A DNA stretch of 64,000 bases from Schizonepeta tenuifolia (Eukaryota > Streptophyta > Magnoliopsida > Lamiales > Lamiaceae), in the NCBI GenBank assembly GCA_029490685.1, contig CM055959.1:49868096-49932095 (forward strand). Direction: 5' to 3'. Every line of letters begins with the position of its first letter. Position 1 is the stretch's first letter. The translations under genes were made by a program, and so were the position numbers. Below are positions 22,830-33,758 of the stretch, one piece after another. Below the pieces are notes generated by a model. The model was given only the letters and a program-made list of their open reading frames with translations, made no database searches and was not told where the DNA came from.

Positions 22830-25800
22830 ATGGCATCCTCTGGACCAGCTCTAGTCCCTTCATCATACGAGGAATCTTTTGATATGATGCTATCCAAAAT
22901 ACATTTTGAGCAGATTCTGTCAGAAGAAGCACTGAAGTCACCAGTGTTATCCCCCTTCGCAGATCTTCTCAGGGAGAATGGCCTTCTTGAGTGGGCGACG
23001 CTCTTCCCTACTCACCTTCGCAGGCGTCAATTCGGAGAATTTTACTTGAACCTGAAATCTCCTATCGACAGCCGAGATGGCCTCGTTTCAGAAATCTCCG
23101 GTCGACAGCGAGACATTCCTGCCAGAACAATCCGCCGTGTCACCGTCTCCATACCAGTTTCCGACTGTGAGGAGACCCCAGTCAAGAGGCAGATGCTGTT
23201 CCCAACAGCCAAGAAGGCGCTGGATGTGATTCGAAGTGTTTATACTCCTAAAGACAAAAGGGAAGCTGTGAAGTCAGCTGAGGAAAAAGATACAGCTGAG
23301 GAGCTGCCTCCAGCTGTCGGCCGCACTTCAAAATCAACAGCTGCACGCCGACTCAGAGATGAGTCAGATAAAGAGAAAGAAGAAGAACCAGCTAAGAAGA
23401 AGTTGAGGCTTCGTATCAAGAAGAAGTCAGTTGCAAAACCGGCTGAGGAGGTACCAGCTGAGGAGGAACCATCTGAGTCGAGTCACTCAGTTGACAAGGG
23501 GTGGAGACCGATCCGGAAGATGAGCTGAACATCTCCTTGGATGCAGCTTCTTCTTCATCCAAGGAATCTGAAGATCTTCCATCCTCCCCCACGGCAGGAG
23601 CTGATGCCGTACAACCCAAAGAGATTCTCTCAACCGACATTCAGCCAGAAATTCCGAGCTCCCCGCTCGATGCCAACATTGTGACCACTTCTTCGGCCAA
23701 TGTTGAGGAACCACTTGATCCCAACATCCCTACCCAGTCAGAAATTCCGAGCTCCCCGCTCGATGCCAACATTGAGACAACCTCTTTGGCCAATGTTGAG
23801 GAAACCCTTGAACCAATTCCATATGAAAATCTCTCTCCCTCCCCCATCGACGAAGAAGCTGATCATCGAGCTGTCGCGCTAGAACATGAAGGCAAAGTGG
23901 CCTACTGCTTTCAGAAGCTGATCGGAATGTTCCCCGAGGCGCGCGACATGCCCACATTTGCTACGCTTGGAACTGAGCTGTTGTATCAATTCAACATCAT
24001 ATTCAGCCACTGGTATGTCAAGGAAGATACCATCAGGATACACAGCTGGAACCAGCTCAAGGCAGATGAGTCGCATATAAGGGAGTAATTCAACTACACC
24101 AACCTTGAAGTTGCGTACAACAACAAGGTTGCACTGCTGACTCGTCGACTGGATATCAGCAAGGCAGCAGGAAGAGACACAAGGGAGACAGCCGAACAAG
24201 ATTGTGTCGCCTTCCTTGACAACATGCTGGCCAAATCTGCAGATTTCATCGATGATCTTGACGCAGCCGCCGCAGCAGCCAAGCAGGAGGAAGAAGAGCT
24301 TCAACAGTACCTGGCCAATCGCCAAGCCATGGTTACTGTTGAACAGCCAGCACCAGTTGAACAACCAGCTCCAGCTGATCAGCTAGCACCCTCCACAGAT
24401 GAAATATGCGAGCTGATCGCTGAGAGGGTCAATCAACTGAGGAAGGAGATGCTTGCCAACATTCAGCTTAACCGAGAAGAACAGCTGAAGATGATGGAAG
24501 CTCAGGAAGAGCGTGATGCGCTGAAGAGGAAGCTGGATGATCTTTCAACATCCACCAGCAAGGACATCACCGACCTGAAGACTTCCGTTCTGGGAATCAA
24601 ATCAGAACTGAACGTGCTCAAGTCCATATCAGAATCCAACCTTGCCAAATCTCAACAAACGCAAGATGAAGAATGGGATTCTCGATTCGAATCCAGATGG
24701 GATAAGTTCGTCGCCTTTCAAACCGAAGTCAATGAAACCTTCGCTTCACTAAAGAAAGCTGATCAAGAGCGCCGTGATAATGAACTGGCGAAGAAGGTTG
24801 ATGTGGAGAGCGCTGTTGATGAACTCTTCAACCGAATCCAGCAGGCTGAACAGAAACTCACTTCTCTAGATGGCTCAGTCGCAAGCCTTGTTGCTGATGC
24901 CAAAAAGGGGGAAGATGAGATTGGGGAAGAGGAGACCCAGGAAGTTGAGATGCAAGAAGCTGAAGAAGAGATACCAGCCGGAAAAGAATCTCAGCTGAAG
25001 AAGACCCAGCCGAAGAAGACAGCTCAGAAGAAGAAGTCCGCTCCGAAGCCAACCGACAAGAAACAACAAAAGCTGAAATCTATTGTTGTCGGAGGAGACA
25101 AAATGGCTAAAGACATGGAGCAAGCGAAGGAGTATGGAGTTTCCTACAACTCCATAGCCGAGATTGCAGCCGAGCTCGATGCTGAACTCGACGGTATTAC
25201 AACCGAAGAGTGTATTGCTGCTGCCAAAGCTATGGATGTTCCGGAAAAGGATTACATGAATCCAGAATGGATCAAGAAGTTCGCAGCCAACCAAGCAACA
25301 AGAGTCAACAAATTTGAGGAAGAGCTTGCCAAAATCACCAACAACTTGGACAGAAATATTGCCTCTCGATGCCGACGACGCATAGAAAAACATCAAGTAA
25401 AGGCTGAAGCAAGAATGAAGCAGCAGAGACTGCCTGGTAAGATCAAGCTCCAAGGACGCTTCAAGCATGTGGACAAGTGGATGCCAGCTGAATGGAATGA
25501 TGATTGGGAATTATTCAAACAAGAGTTTGTGAATGATTTCTATTACAGGAAGGTGTTCGCTACTGAGGATCCAAGAAGAGCGTTCAAAGAAGCCCTGACT
25601 GAGCTACACTCTGGGGATCCGGGCATGTTCAGCCAGTTCAGACGAGCTATGATTGATGCAAAGCTGGATATGAACACAGTCCCTGTCCCTCAGAAAGTTA
25701 CATATCTCCCTCCATTTATTCCAGACACAAGAAATCCTGACCGACAGAAGATTGCAGCTGAGGCAGGAAAAGTCTGTCAGGAAAGTGGAGTAGATATATC

Positions 25801-25867
25801 GAAGGAGTCAGATGCAAAGAGAGATATTTTTGTTAGGATTTTTGGCAAGTATGGGCTGAAGTATTAG
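22830..25867 (+). pseudogene. Extra 3' ORF of the SIRE-like element, about 1000 codons, no known domain
   Basis: Three open segments (22830-23528, 23501-24088, 24224-25867) make one long product broken by a single frameshift near 23510 and one TAA at 24086. The start region reads MASSGPALVPSSYEESFD. The middle is rich in Glu, Pro, Ser and Ala and holds a 93-bp tandem duplication (gaaattccgagc units at 23648 and 23741). The C-terminal half is strongly helical with coiled-coil character and long Lys/Glu/Gln runs. SIRE-lineage elements are known for an envelope-like ORF in this position, but I see no signal peptide and no clear membrane segment. Calling it an envelope gene would be unsupported; structural or accessory roles are possible. 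Confidence 0.75.
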
Positions 25868-26135
25868 CCAAGGATAGAGTTTTTGAGCAACTGATGTATT
25901 TTGATTTTTGTGCATTTCTGTGTAAACATCAGTTGTAATGAAAACTTTCATCATTTATCCGATTCATCTTGACGTACAATCTCTAGTTGTCCAAGCTCTG
26001 AATCGCAAAGTTATTTCAATACCATGTTATAACTGTGCTAACCCTTTGATGTTCAATCTTATAAACTGTCTAGAATTTCAGCTGAGATTTTAGATAAGTT
26101 CAGTAGGGTTTAGATTAGTAGGGTTTTGGCATCAT

Positions 26136-26150
26136 AAAAAAGGGGGAAAT
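26136..26150 (+). other. Polypurine tract of the copia element
   Basis: AAAAAAGGGGGAAAT immediately precedes the right LTR, the expected position and composition for the plus-strand primer. Confidence 0.8.
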
Positions 26151-27768
26151 TGTTGGGAAATTTAAGTAAAGTTTTGATTGATTCCAAAACCAACTGAACC
26201 CAACCGAGTAGATGTTGCCATATCCTAATGTTAGTATTTAGGCTCGCTGTTTGAGCAATGTTGAGATTTTATCTTTACAGGTCTCCAGCTGAAGACGACA
26301 ACATGGCGTTACTCGGATAGAACAACAGATGGACATTTGGATAGAACATCAGATGTAAGAAAGACAACTGAGCGTTCAAGAGACAGAACATCAGATGTAA
26401 GAAAAACAACTGAGCGTTCAAGATACAGAACATCAGATGTAAGAAAGACAACTGAGCGTTCAAGAGACAGAACATCAGATGTAAGAAAAACAACTGAGCG
26501 TTCAAGATACAGAACATCAGATGTAAGAAAGACAACTGAGCATTCAAGCCAACTGTTCAAATGGAACATCAATTGCAGGACTCAATCTGATAGATCGACA
26601 ACATGAAATTCAAGGCAGCTGAGGGTTCAACTTTTCCTCTTCAGACAGAAGGTCAGATGAAGGTATCAATCAGATGGAACATCAGCTGAAGACCACTCGG
26701 ATGAAGATCGAATGTCTCAACCGACTAACCAATGTTGAAAGACAAAGGTTGAAATTTAAATTTCAAAAAGAAAGTCACGTGAAGGTTTGACGTTCTGTCA
26801 TTACCTCATTTGGCCCAACACAAGGTTGTCTCAGATAGAAAGCAGAAGTTCACAGTTGCCAAATCGGGAAAATCTGCAGAGATGAGAGACAAGCCATCGC
26901 TTTCACAGAACAGAGATCAACGGCTCATCCAACGACTAGTTGATTCTCTCTGCCTATAAATAGAGGCCTTCATTCATTCATCAAATACAACACTGAGAAG
27001 ATAGACAAGTGCGAGAAGAGACTAAAGAGCAAAAGAACGACGAAAAACTGCACACAAGCTAAACTACAATTATTCTCTAAGAACATCACCAGTTGAGAGT
27101 TCACAGAGTGTTAGAATCTGTCTTGGTGTTTTTGATCTTAGTTTGAGTCTTCATTTGTTCAAGCTTAGATCCTAGCTCACTTCTTTGTTAGAGCTAGTAG
27201 TTAGAAACCCCACCCTTATACACATCCCCTAAAAAGGTTGTTAGGATACTGCTCTTTTCGAAATTTAGTAGAAAGGTTGATAAGTACCCGCAAACTTATT
27301 TGTAAGGTTGATAAGTACCCGCAAACTTATCTGAACGGTTGCAAAGCCCGCGTAAGCTTTATGGTAGCTGTCTTAAAGAATTTGGACTGAGTTGTGTGGA
27401 CTCACAACTCCCCGTGGACGTAGGAGTTCTCTCCGAACCACGTAAATCCTTTGTGTGTTTGTGTTTTCAGTTCAGTTACTTTTTGCATATCCAACTGACC
27501 AACTAACCAGCACTCAAAACTGCATCTTTACATTTTCAACTGATTTGGTTATTGACCGACCTTGCTCTGAGCGTGAGTTGTTTATACGAGTTATTGTTAT
27601 TTCCACCACATTCCGCACAGCACCACTCTTACAGCTGAGTTTTCCTACTCAGTTGTGATTCCAGCTGAGTCCTCTTACTCGGTTGTGATAATTTTCAGGG
27701 ATTTGTTTTTAAAATTCCTATCTGGTGTATTCCCCTCTCATACACCAGAACTCGTATCGGGACCATCA
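26151..27768 (+). repeat. Right (3') LTR of the copia element, 1618 bp
   Basis: Same ends as the left LTR. It is 85 bp longer, almost wholly because its 42-bp repeat array has two more units. Right target duplication GATAG follows at 27769-27773. Confidence 0.93.
26344..26550 (+). repeat. 42-bp tandem repeat in the right LTR, five units
   Basis: The arrangement is A-B-A-B-A', so one 84-bp A-B dimer has been gained here or lost in the left LTR. The array also produces open frames on both strands that are not genes. Confidence 0.92.
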
Positions 27769-27863
27769 GATAGTGATAGTCTTGATTGAATTTTGAGTTC
27801 TTAAATTATGTGGAGAAATTCGTATGTTTGAACTCTTTGATGAATTGCCAAACAGAAGCAAAC

Positions 27864-27944
27864 CTGAGGCAATTCTCCCAGTCCGTACATTGGATAAATG
27901 TATGGAGATCCGGATTGGAACCGTGCCAAAGATTCTGCATAGAG
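27864..27944 (-). pseudogene. GDI: Isolated exon of a Rab GDP-dissociation inhibitor
   Basis: The 81-nt segment encodes 27 residues including SLARFQSGSPYIYPMYGLGE, a highly conserved stretch of Rab GDI, the protein that extracts GDP-bound Rab GTPases from membranes. An acceptor (TTTGAAACAG) precedes it and a donor (CAG/GTTTGC) follows, so it is a neat exon. I find no other GDI exon upstream on this strand. On the downstream side the copia element begins 90 bp away, and no GDI sequence is visible beyond it. It is best read as a captured or relict fragment, not a gene. Confidence 0.8.
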
Positions 27945-29719
27945 CTGTTTCAAAGAAGAAAGTAGTATTACACTATCATTTGGAAATCAATTAACACACT
28001 TTTCTCTTACATATAATGATCAGAAATGGAACAAGGTTTTAAGTCAAGAAAACTATGATACTCAATTATACTCAGATTGAGCAGCAGAACAATATGCACT
28101 GCAGCTTTACTGAATTTCCACCTTATTGAAGATGTGTATATGCTTGATCAGTTGAAAAAATTCACATATATGCATCCATGATATTTGATTCTTATGCAGG
28201 AGTACTTTTTTTTTAGTTCCGATCTGGTAGGTTAGAAGAATTTATGCAATATGTAAATTAGTAGTGATTCTAGGTTAGAAGAACATATCTATTTTTTTGT
28301 TGAGCAAAATCCTTATTGAGCCTTGTGAGCAATCTGCTCGTTTTTTTATCATTGTAAAGTGATAATTTTTTCTCTTCTAATTTCCTCATTTTTTTCTTTA
28401 CCCATTTTTCGTGAATACCTTATTTAAGGCGCGAGTGATAGTCCCGACGAACAAAAACAAGACTCTTAGTGGATAAATAAGGTTGATATCTGATTATTGT
28501 CATTCACTAGCTGCATGAAATTTCAAAAACTTATTATATCGATGGTGCCTAATATCGATTTGATATTGATTGCACTACTTCATGGTTCTTGCATATCATT
28601 AATTGTAGGTCTTGCTACTTGTCTCGTCTTTATATGCCTTCTCGTTGCTTTTTGCGTCGTCCTACTCCTTGTTGTCTTTGTCAATATGTATGATAAATTG
28701 TCGCTCGTGCTGGGGGCTTTATTCTGTCCTTGCTTCATTAAATCTGATAAATTTCTGGTACCTTATCTGACAATTATCATGGCATATATCTACATCTATA
28801 TTCATCACTTCCTGCTAAAGCATTTATAGGAAATAATAGATTACACTTCTTTCGCATTCATAACCAGGCGTTGATTGATAGTTTGTGTTTGCCTAATCAG
28901 ATTCTCAATCGCTAAAATGATGGATATTATGATTTTTTTTTGTTTGTTTGTGTAAAAGGGTTTTACAATATAACTACATGATTGAAGAGGTTGGAGTTAT
29001 AAAAGGTTTAAGTTGAAAAATTATTGTGCGCTTTCTGTAAAGGTGTTTGGAGCATGGTTGCTTGGGCTTAGTTATGTGCAGTAACTAGGTAGAGTTGTGA
29101 TGTAAATGAGGTAGAATTTAGATGTTATAGGCTTCCTAGCATTGAGGGGGACAATAAATATGCTGCAACTCGAGCCAAAGGAATTGATCAAAGGTTGGAT
29201 AAGTTGATGGTTGTTCCCTTTTTCTAGTTTAGTATAAGAGGATTCTTCTGTTTTTTCTGGAAATAATTGTATCATAGAAAAGTTTATTGTTTAAGGTGAT
29301 GAATATAGAGGGGATCAAGGTATATACACGTGCATTTGGTATGTAGCTCTATTACTTCACAAGTTGGCAGTCTTTCTTTGTTCCTCAAATTTAATAATTC
29401 AGCCTATTTATTTTCAAAACATGATTATAATATCAAACTGCAAACATGAGGCATTAGGAAATGAAAGGGATTACAAACGATGTTTATGTTGTCATATATA
29501 GATCATTTATGATTGAGCCGAACTGCAACCCAATTTGTAAGACACTTTATGCAAAGTTTCTTCATTTTTTAGTGTCTTGTTTCTGGCTACACTTCTTTTT
29601 ATCTCATACTGAAATACTGATTGTGAGATTTCTGACCTATTGGGCTTCTAATTATTATTGTTATTTAGTTGAGATTGCAAACTGTTCTGTATTGATTTTT
29701 AGTTGGGAGCTTCTAATAG
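27945..29719. other. AT-rich stretch without recognisable genes
   Basis: An open plus frame at 28497-28829 is hydrophobic but resembles nothing I know, and another at 29461-29748 is similar. Both have the look of AT-rich chance frames. The stretch may contain intron or captured non-coding sequence linked to the gene fragments on either side. Confidence 0.4.
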
Positions 29720-30001
29720 GGGTCACTATTGGTGCTGTGCAATCATGAGACTAGTGCAGATTTGTGGATCATGGATGGTTGCAATGATAATTGGAGTAAG
29801 CTTGTTACAATGCCCCGGTATAGTGATGGTTATTATAAGCTATTGTCTGTGAAGCATGGTCGGATCATGTTGCTTTGTGACGGTTATCTTGCCATATTTG
29901 ATGCAAAGGATTGCTCGTTTAATTATCCCAAGGTTAGAAATTGGAGTAAATCTTTGTGAGTCGAAACTTATCTTGAAAGTTTAGTTTCACCCTTGGGATG
30001 A
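29720..30001 (+). pseudogene. C-terminal fragment of an F-box protein (FBA domain)
   Basis: The frame reads LCNHETSADLWIMDGCND, then a beta-propeller-like continuation with LLSVKHGRIMLLCDGYLAIFDAK cut into ordinary FBA repeats, and ends VETYLESLVSPLG, a typical end for F-box-associated proteins. F-box proteins are substrate receptors of SCF ubiquitin ligases; the FBA part binds the target. A TGA at 29957-29959 interrupts the frame and the F-box itself is not found upstream, so this is a broken fragment. It lies opposite in strand to the GDI and ZIP fragments. Confidence 0.7.
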
Positions 30002-30299
30002 TGGTGATGATGTTGTGATACTGAATGGATGGCTTCTCTGCTTGTATCTTTCATCTTGGCGCGATGAAGAAATCTGTTATCTGTTTCTTTCTTTTCTTTG
30101 TCAGATTAAGAAAGACATCAGTAATCAGTAATCTAGATATGAAGAAGAAATATGTTACTATTTGTTTCTATTCTTTATTTTATTTGTTAGATTAGCAAAT
30201 TATTGTCTTGTTTGATTGTCTATGCATTGGTGAAGAACTCTTAAAAGATGTTAGATAGTTGCAACTATTGTTGTTCAACAAGACTGACTATTGTTTCAA

Positions 30300-32950
30300 T
30301 TTATCACTAGTGAAAATAAAAAATGAAAAACAAAAAACGTGAGAAAATTAGAATGAAGAAAAGTACCACTTATCCGCTAAGAGTATCACTTTGAATCGTC
30401 GAGACTATCACTCTCACCGTAACAAGGTATACACGTCATTGGCTCCGTTGAAAATAAAAAATGAAAAATAAAAAAACAAGAAAATTAGAAAGGAAAAAAG
30501 TATCACTTTACTCATCAAAAATATCACTTTCATTCGTCGATGTTATCACTAATAAGAAGTATCACTTTGTCCTCTAAAACTATCACTTTTGTTCATTGAG
30601 ACAATCACTTGTGCCGTAATAAATTATCACACGTCGTTAGCTTCGTCGAAAATGAAAATTAGAAAACCAAAAACGAAAAAAATAGAATGGAAAAAAGTAT
30701 CACTTTACTCGTCAAAAATATCACTTTCATTTGTCGAGAATATCACTAATAAGAAGTATCACTTTATCCTCTAAAACTATCACTTTGATTCGTAGGGACT
30801 ATCACTCGCCTCGTAATAAGGTATACACGTCATCGGCTCCGTCAAAAATGAAAAACGAAAAACAAAAAATGAGAAAATTAGAATGTAAAAAAGTATCGCT
30901 TTACCCACTAAGACTATGGCTTTGGTTCACCGAAACTATCACTTGCCTCGTAATAAGGTATACACGTCATTGGCTCCGTCGAAAACGAAAAGTGGAAAAG
31001 AAAAAAAGGCAAAAATTAGAATGGAAAAAAGTATCGATTGACATGTCAAAAATATCAGTTTTATTTGTTGAGAATATCACTAGTTAGAGCTAATGTTTTA
31101 TCGGCTAAGAGTATCACTTTTGTTCGTTGAGACTATCACTTGTGCCGTAATAAAGTATCACATGTCATTGGCTTCGTCGAAAATGAAAATTAGAAAACCA
31201 AAAACAAAAAAATAGAATGGAAAAAATTATCGCTTTACTCGTCAAAAATATCACTTTCATTCGTCGAGACTATCACTAATGAAAATGAAAAATGAAAAAC
31301 AAAAAAACGAGAGAAAACTAAAATGGAGAAAAGTACCACTTTATTCGTTAAGAGTATCACTTTGAATCGTCGAGACTATCAATCTCGCCATAACAAGGTA
31401 TACACGTCATTGGCTCCGTCGAAAGTGGAAAATGAAAAATAAAAAAAAACAAGAAAATTAAAAAGGAAAAAAAGTATCACTTTACTCGTCAAAAATATCA
31501 CTTTCATTCGTTGAAAATGTCATTAATAAAAAATATCACTTTATCCGCTAAGACTATCACTTTGATTCGTCGGGACTATCACTCGTCTCGTAATGAGGTA
31601 TACACGTCATCGGCTCCATCAAAAATGAAAAATGGAAAAGAAAAAATCACGAAAATTAGGACAAAAGTATCGATTTACATGTCAAAAATATCTCTTTCAT
31701 TTGTTTGAGAATATCACTAGTAAGAACTATTGCTTTATCCGCTAAGAGTATCACTTTTGTTCGTCGAGACTATCACTTGCGCCGTAATCAAGTATCATAC
31801 GTCATTGGCTTCGTCGAAAATGAAAATAAGAAAACCAAAAATGAAAACAAATAGAATGGAAAAAATTATCTCTTTAATTGTCAAAATTATCACTTTTATT
31901 CGTCGGGACTATCACTAGTAAAAATGAAAAATGGAAAACAAAAAAAAAAATGAGAGAAAGTTAGAATGGAGAAAAGTACCACTTTATCCGCTAAGAGTAT
32001 CACTTTAAATCGTCCAGACTATCACTCTCGCCGTAACAAGCTATACACGTTATAGGCTTCGTCGAAAATGTAGAATGAAAAACAAAAAACGAGAAAATTA
32101 GAATGTAAAAAAGTATCACTTTATCCACTAAGAGTATCACTTTGGTTCGTTGGGACTATCACTCGTGTCTTAATAAAGTATACACGTCATCAGCTCCGTC
32201 GAAAATGAAAATTAGAAAAACAAAAACGAAAAAGATAGAATGGAAAAAATTATCACTTTACTCATCAAAAATATCACTTTCATTCGTTGAGAATATCACT
32301 AGTTAGAAGTATCACTTTATCTATTAATAGTATCACTTTAATTCGTCGGGACTATCACTCATGCCGTGATAAAGTATACATGTCATCAGCTCCATCGAAA
32401 ATGAAAAATGAAAAACAAAAAATGAAAAAATGGAATGGAAAATGGTATCACTTTACTCGTTAATAATATCACTTTTATTAGTTGAGAATAGCACTAGTAA
32501 AAAGTACTCACTTTATCTGTTGAGAGTATCACTTTGATTCGTCGAGAAAGTCACTCGTGTCGTAACAAAGTATACACATCATCGGCTCCGTTGAAAATGA
32601 AAAAGAGAAAAAAAAACCGAGAAAATTTGAATGTAAAAAAGTATCACTTCATTCGGTAAGAGTATCACTGTGATTTATAGTGACTATTACTCATGTTGTA
32701 TGTAAAGTATATATGATCGTCAGTTCTATCGAAAAGGAGAAATAGAAAACCAACAAAGAGACAATTATAACATAGAAAAGTATTGATTTATCCATCAAAA
32801 CTATCACATTTATTGACGACACTGTTACTGGTTCCGTAATAAAATGAAAAATAGAAAACCAAAATAAGAAAATTGCAATGTGAAATATCAGTTTGTTTGT
32901 TAAAAACTACCACTTTGAATTAAATATGACTATCACTAACTCTTTAAGAT
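30300..32950. repeat. 2.6-kb degenerate tandem array with TATCACTTT motif
   Basis: The sequence is built from variants of words such as GTATCACTTTA, CTCGTCAAAAATATCAC, TTCGTCGAGACTATCAC and a spacer with ACACGTCATTGGCTCCGTCGAAAATGAAAA. The spacer word recurs about 13 times at starts near 30433, 30631, 30827, 30963, 31162, 31403, 31603, 31799, 32047, 32183, 32380, 32576 and 32713. The spacings fall into three classes: about 196-200, 136 and 241-248 bp. This looks like an irregular higher-order repeat. Open frames in it are artefacts of the repeat. Nothing in it looks transcribed. Confidence 0.9.
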
Positions 32951-33698
32951 GCAAGTGTGGCTTCCATGAAGATGAATTGAGCTTAAACCTGTATAAGGAC
33001 ATTCACATCCATTAGTATGTTGTAGATACAAATCACCTAAAGCAACAAATATTAAGTATGTTATAGATAGAGTCTCCTGATTAGCAAATAGGATAGAGTC
33101 TCTTGATCAAACAAAAATATTAAGATTTGAGTTCCATCGAAAAGAAGCTTTACCACTTTTGTTGCCTCATCTTCAAAACCTATAGCATTGTTTGCTTCAT
33201 CGTCACTTTTTCGTTGCAGGAGGATTCTAAAATTCAATTATCTCTGCCACAGTTTGATCTTTGCGCTGATTGAGCTTTGATAATACAATTCTTGCACAAT
33301 ATTTTCCTCTAAGTATCCTTCTGCCCCTAGATTTCAATCAATGAAGAAAGAAAATTGTTTACTTGACGAAATATGGTCATGCTAAATTAAAATAACAAAC
33401 TGAAATTTAGAAAAAATATGGAAATTTCATACCAGAATATACCATTACTATCTGTTTGAGCTAAGTAACACTCCCTAAAAGTAACAGCATATAAAAAATA
33501 TAAAGCTCTTATTTTGTTCAAGGCCATCAATATTTGGTGACTAACATACAAAAAAATCCAATTCCATATGCAAGCCGCAACCAGACGTACATACATCTAG
33601 TGGAAGAAGCATCTCATATTACATCACAAGTGCCGGAGAGCATGCATTCATGGTATTGCACCTTAAAGCTACAATAATAGGGCATTGAAGAAAGATAC
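32951..33698. other. AT-rich stretch flanking gene fragments
   Basis: Apart from the possible NLR piece at 33121-33220, no gene is seen. The minus frame at 33387-33596 is open but unlike the expected next ZIP exons, and it probably lies in intron-derived sequence. Confidence 0.4.
33121..33220 (-). pseudogene. Possible fragment of an NLR (R1-like) just before the NB-ARC domain
   Basis: The minus strand encodes AIGFEDEATKVVKLLFDGTQ. It resembles the GF-(E/D)-D-A-x-K-(I/V) linker that precedes the P-loop in Solanaceae R1-type NLR proteins. The P-loop itself (GMPGLGKT) does not follow, so the piece would be very short. The similarity is from memory and the call is tentative. Confidence 0.3.
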
Positions 33699-33755
33699 CT
33701 CAGGAATGTTGTGCAAAGAAAAAGCTAGTGCCAAGTTCAGACCAACACGAAGACC
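33699..33755 (-). pseudogene. ZTP29: Isolated exon of a ZTP29-like ZIP zinc transporter, split from its intron by a solo LTR
   Basis: The 57-nt exon encodes GLRVGLNLALAFSLHNIPE, very close to the transmembrane segment of plant ZTP29 that carries the metal-binding HNIPEG motif of the ZIP family. A donor (GAG/GTATCT) follows. The acceptor CAG lies inside the CCCTG duplication created by the solo LTR at 33759. The original polypyrimidine tract (TTTCAATCTCTCAG in the transcript sense) is now 4.3 kb away at 38035-38053. I could not find the neighbouring ZTP29 exons on either side, so the exon was probably already a fragment. Confidence 0.75.
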
Positions 33756-33758
33756 CTG

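Larger units (their letters stand above)
14519..27768 (+). mobile_element. Ty1/copia LTR retrotransposon, SIRE/Maximus-like, 13.25 kb, complete but inactive
   Basis: Two LTRs beginning TGTTGGGAAATTT and ending GGGACCATCA flank the element, and both outer sides carry the same 5-bp duplication GATAG (14514-14518, 27769-27773). A primer site matching initiator-Met tRNA follows the left LTR and a purine tract precedes the right one. The internal order gag, protease, integrase, RT, RNase H is that of copia. The large size, the Met-tRNA primer site and the long extra ORF after RNase H point to the SIRE/Maximus lineage (inference from family knowledge). Multiple stops, at least four frame changes and a changed RT catalytic motif make it non-autonomous. 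Confidence 0.92.

Noticed and set aside
26344..26550. Regular 42-bp repeats that could suggest a CRISPR array
   Set aside because: The units are contiguous with no unique spacers, lie inside an LTR of a plant retrotransposon, and recur in the partner LTR.
28497..28829. Hydrophobic 110-aa plus frame that might be a membrane protein
   Set aside because: AT-rich, T-rich codons give hydrophobic residues by chance. It matches nothing I recognise and lies among gene fragments.
30589..31918. Open plus frames with Lys/Ser-rich products
   Set aside because: They follow the tandem array, repeat the same peptide words and have no start context or splice structure. They are products of the repeat.
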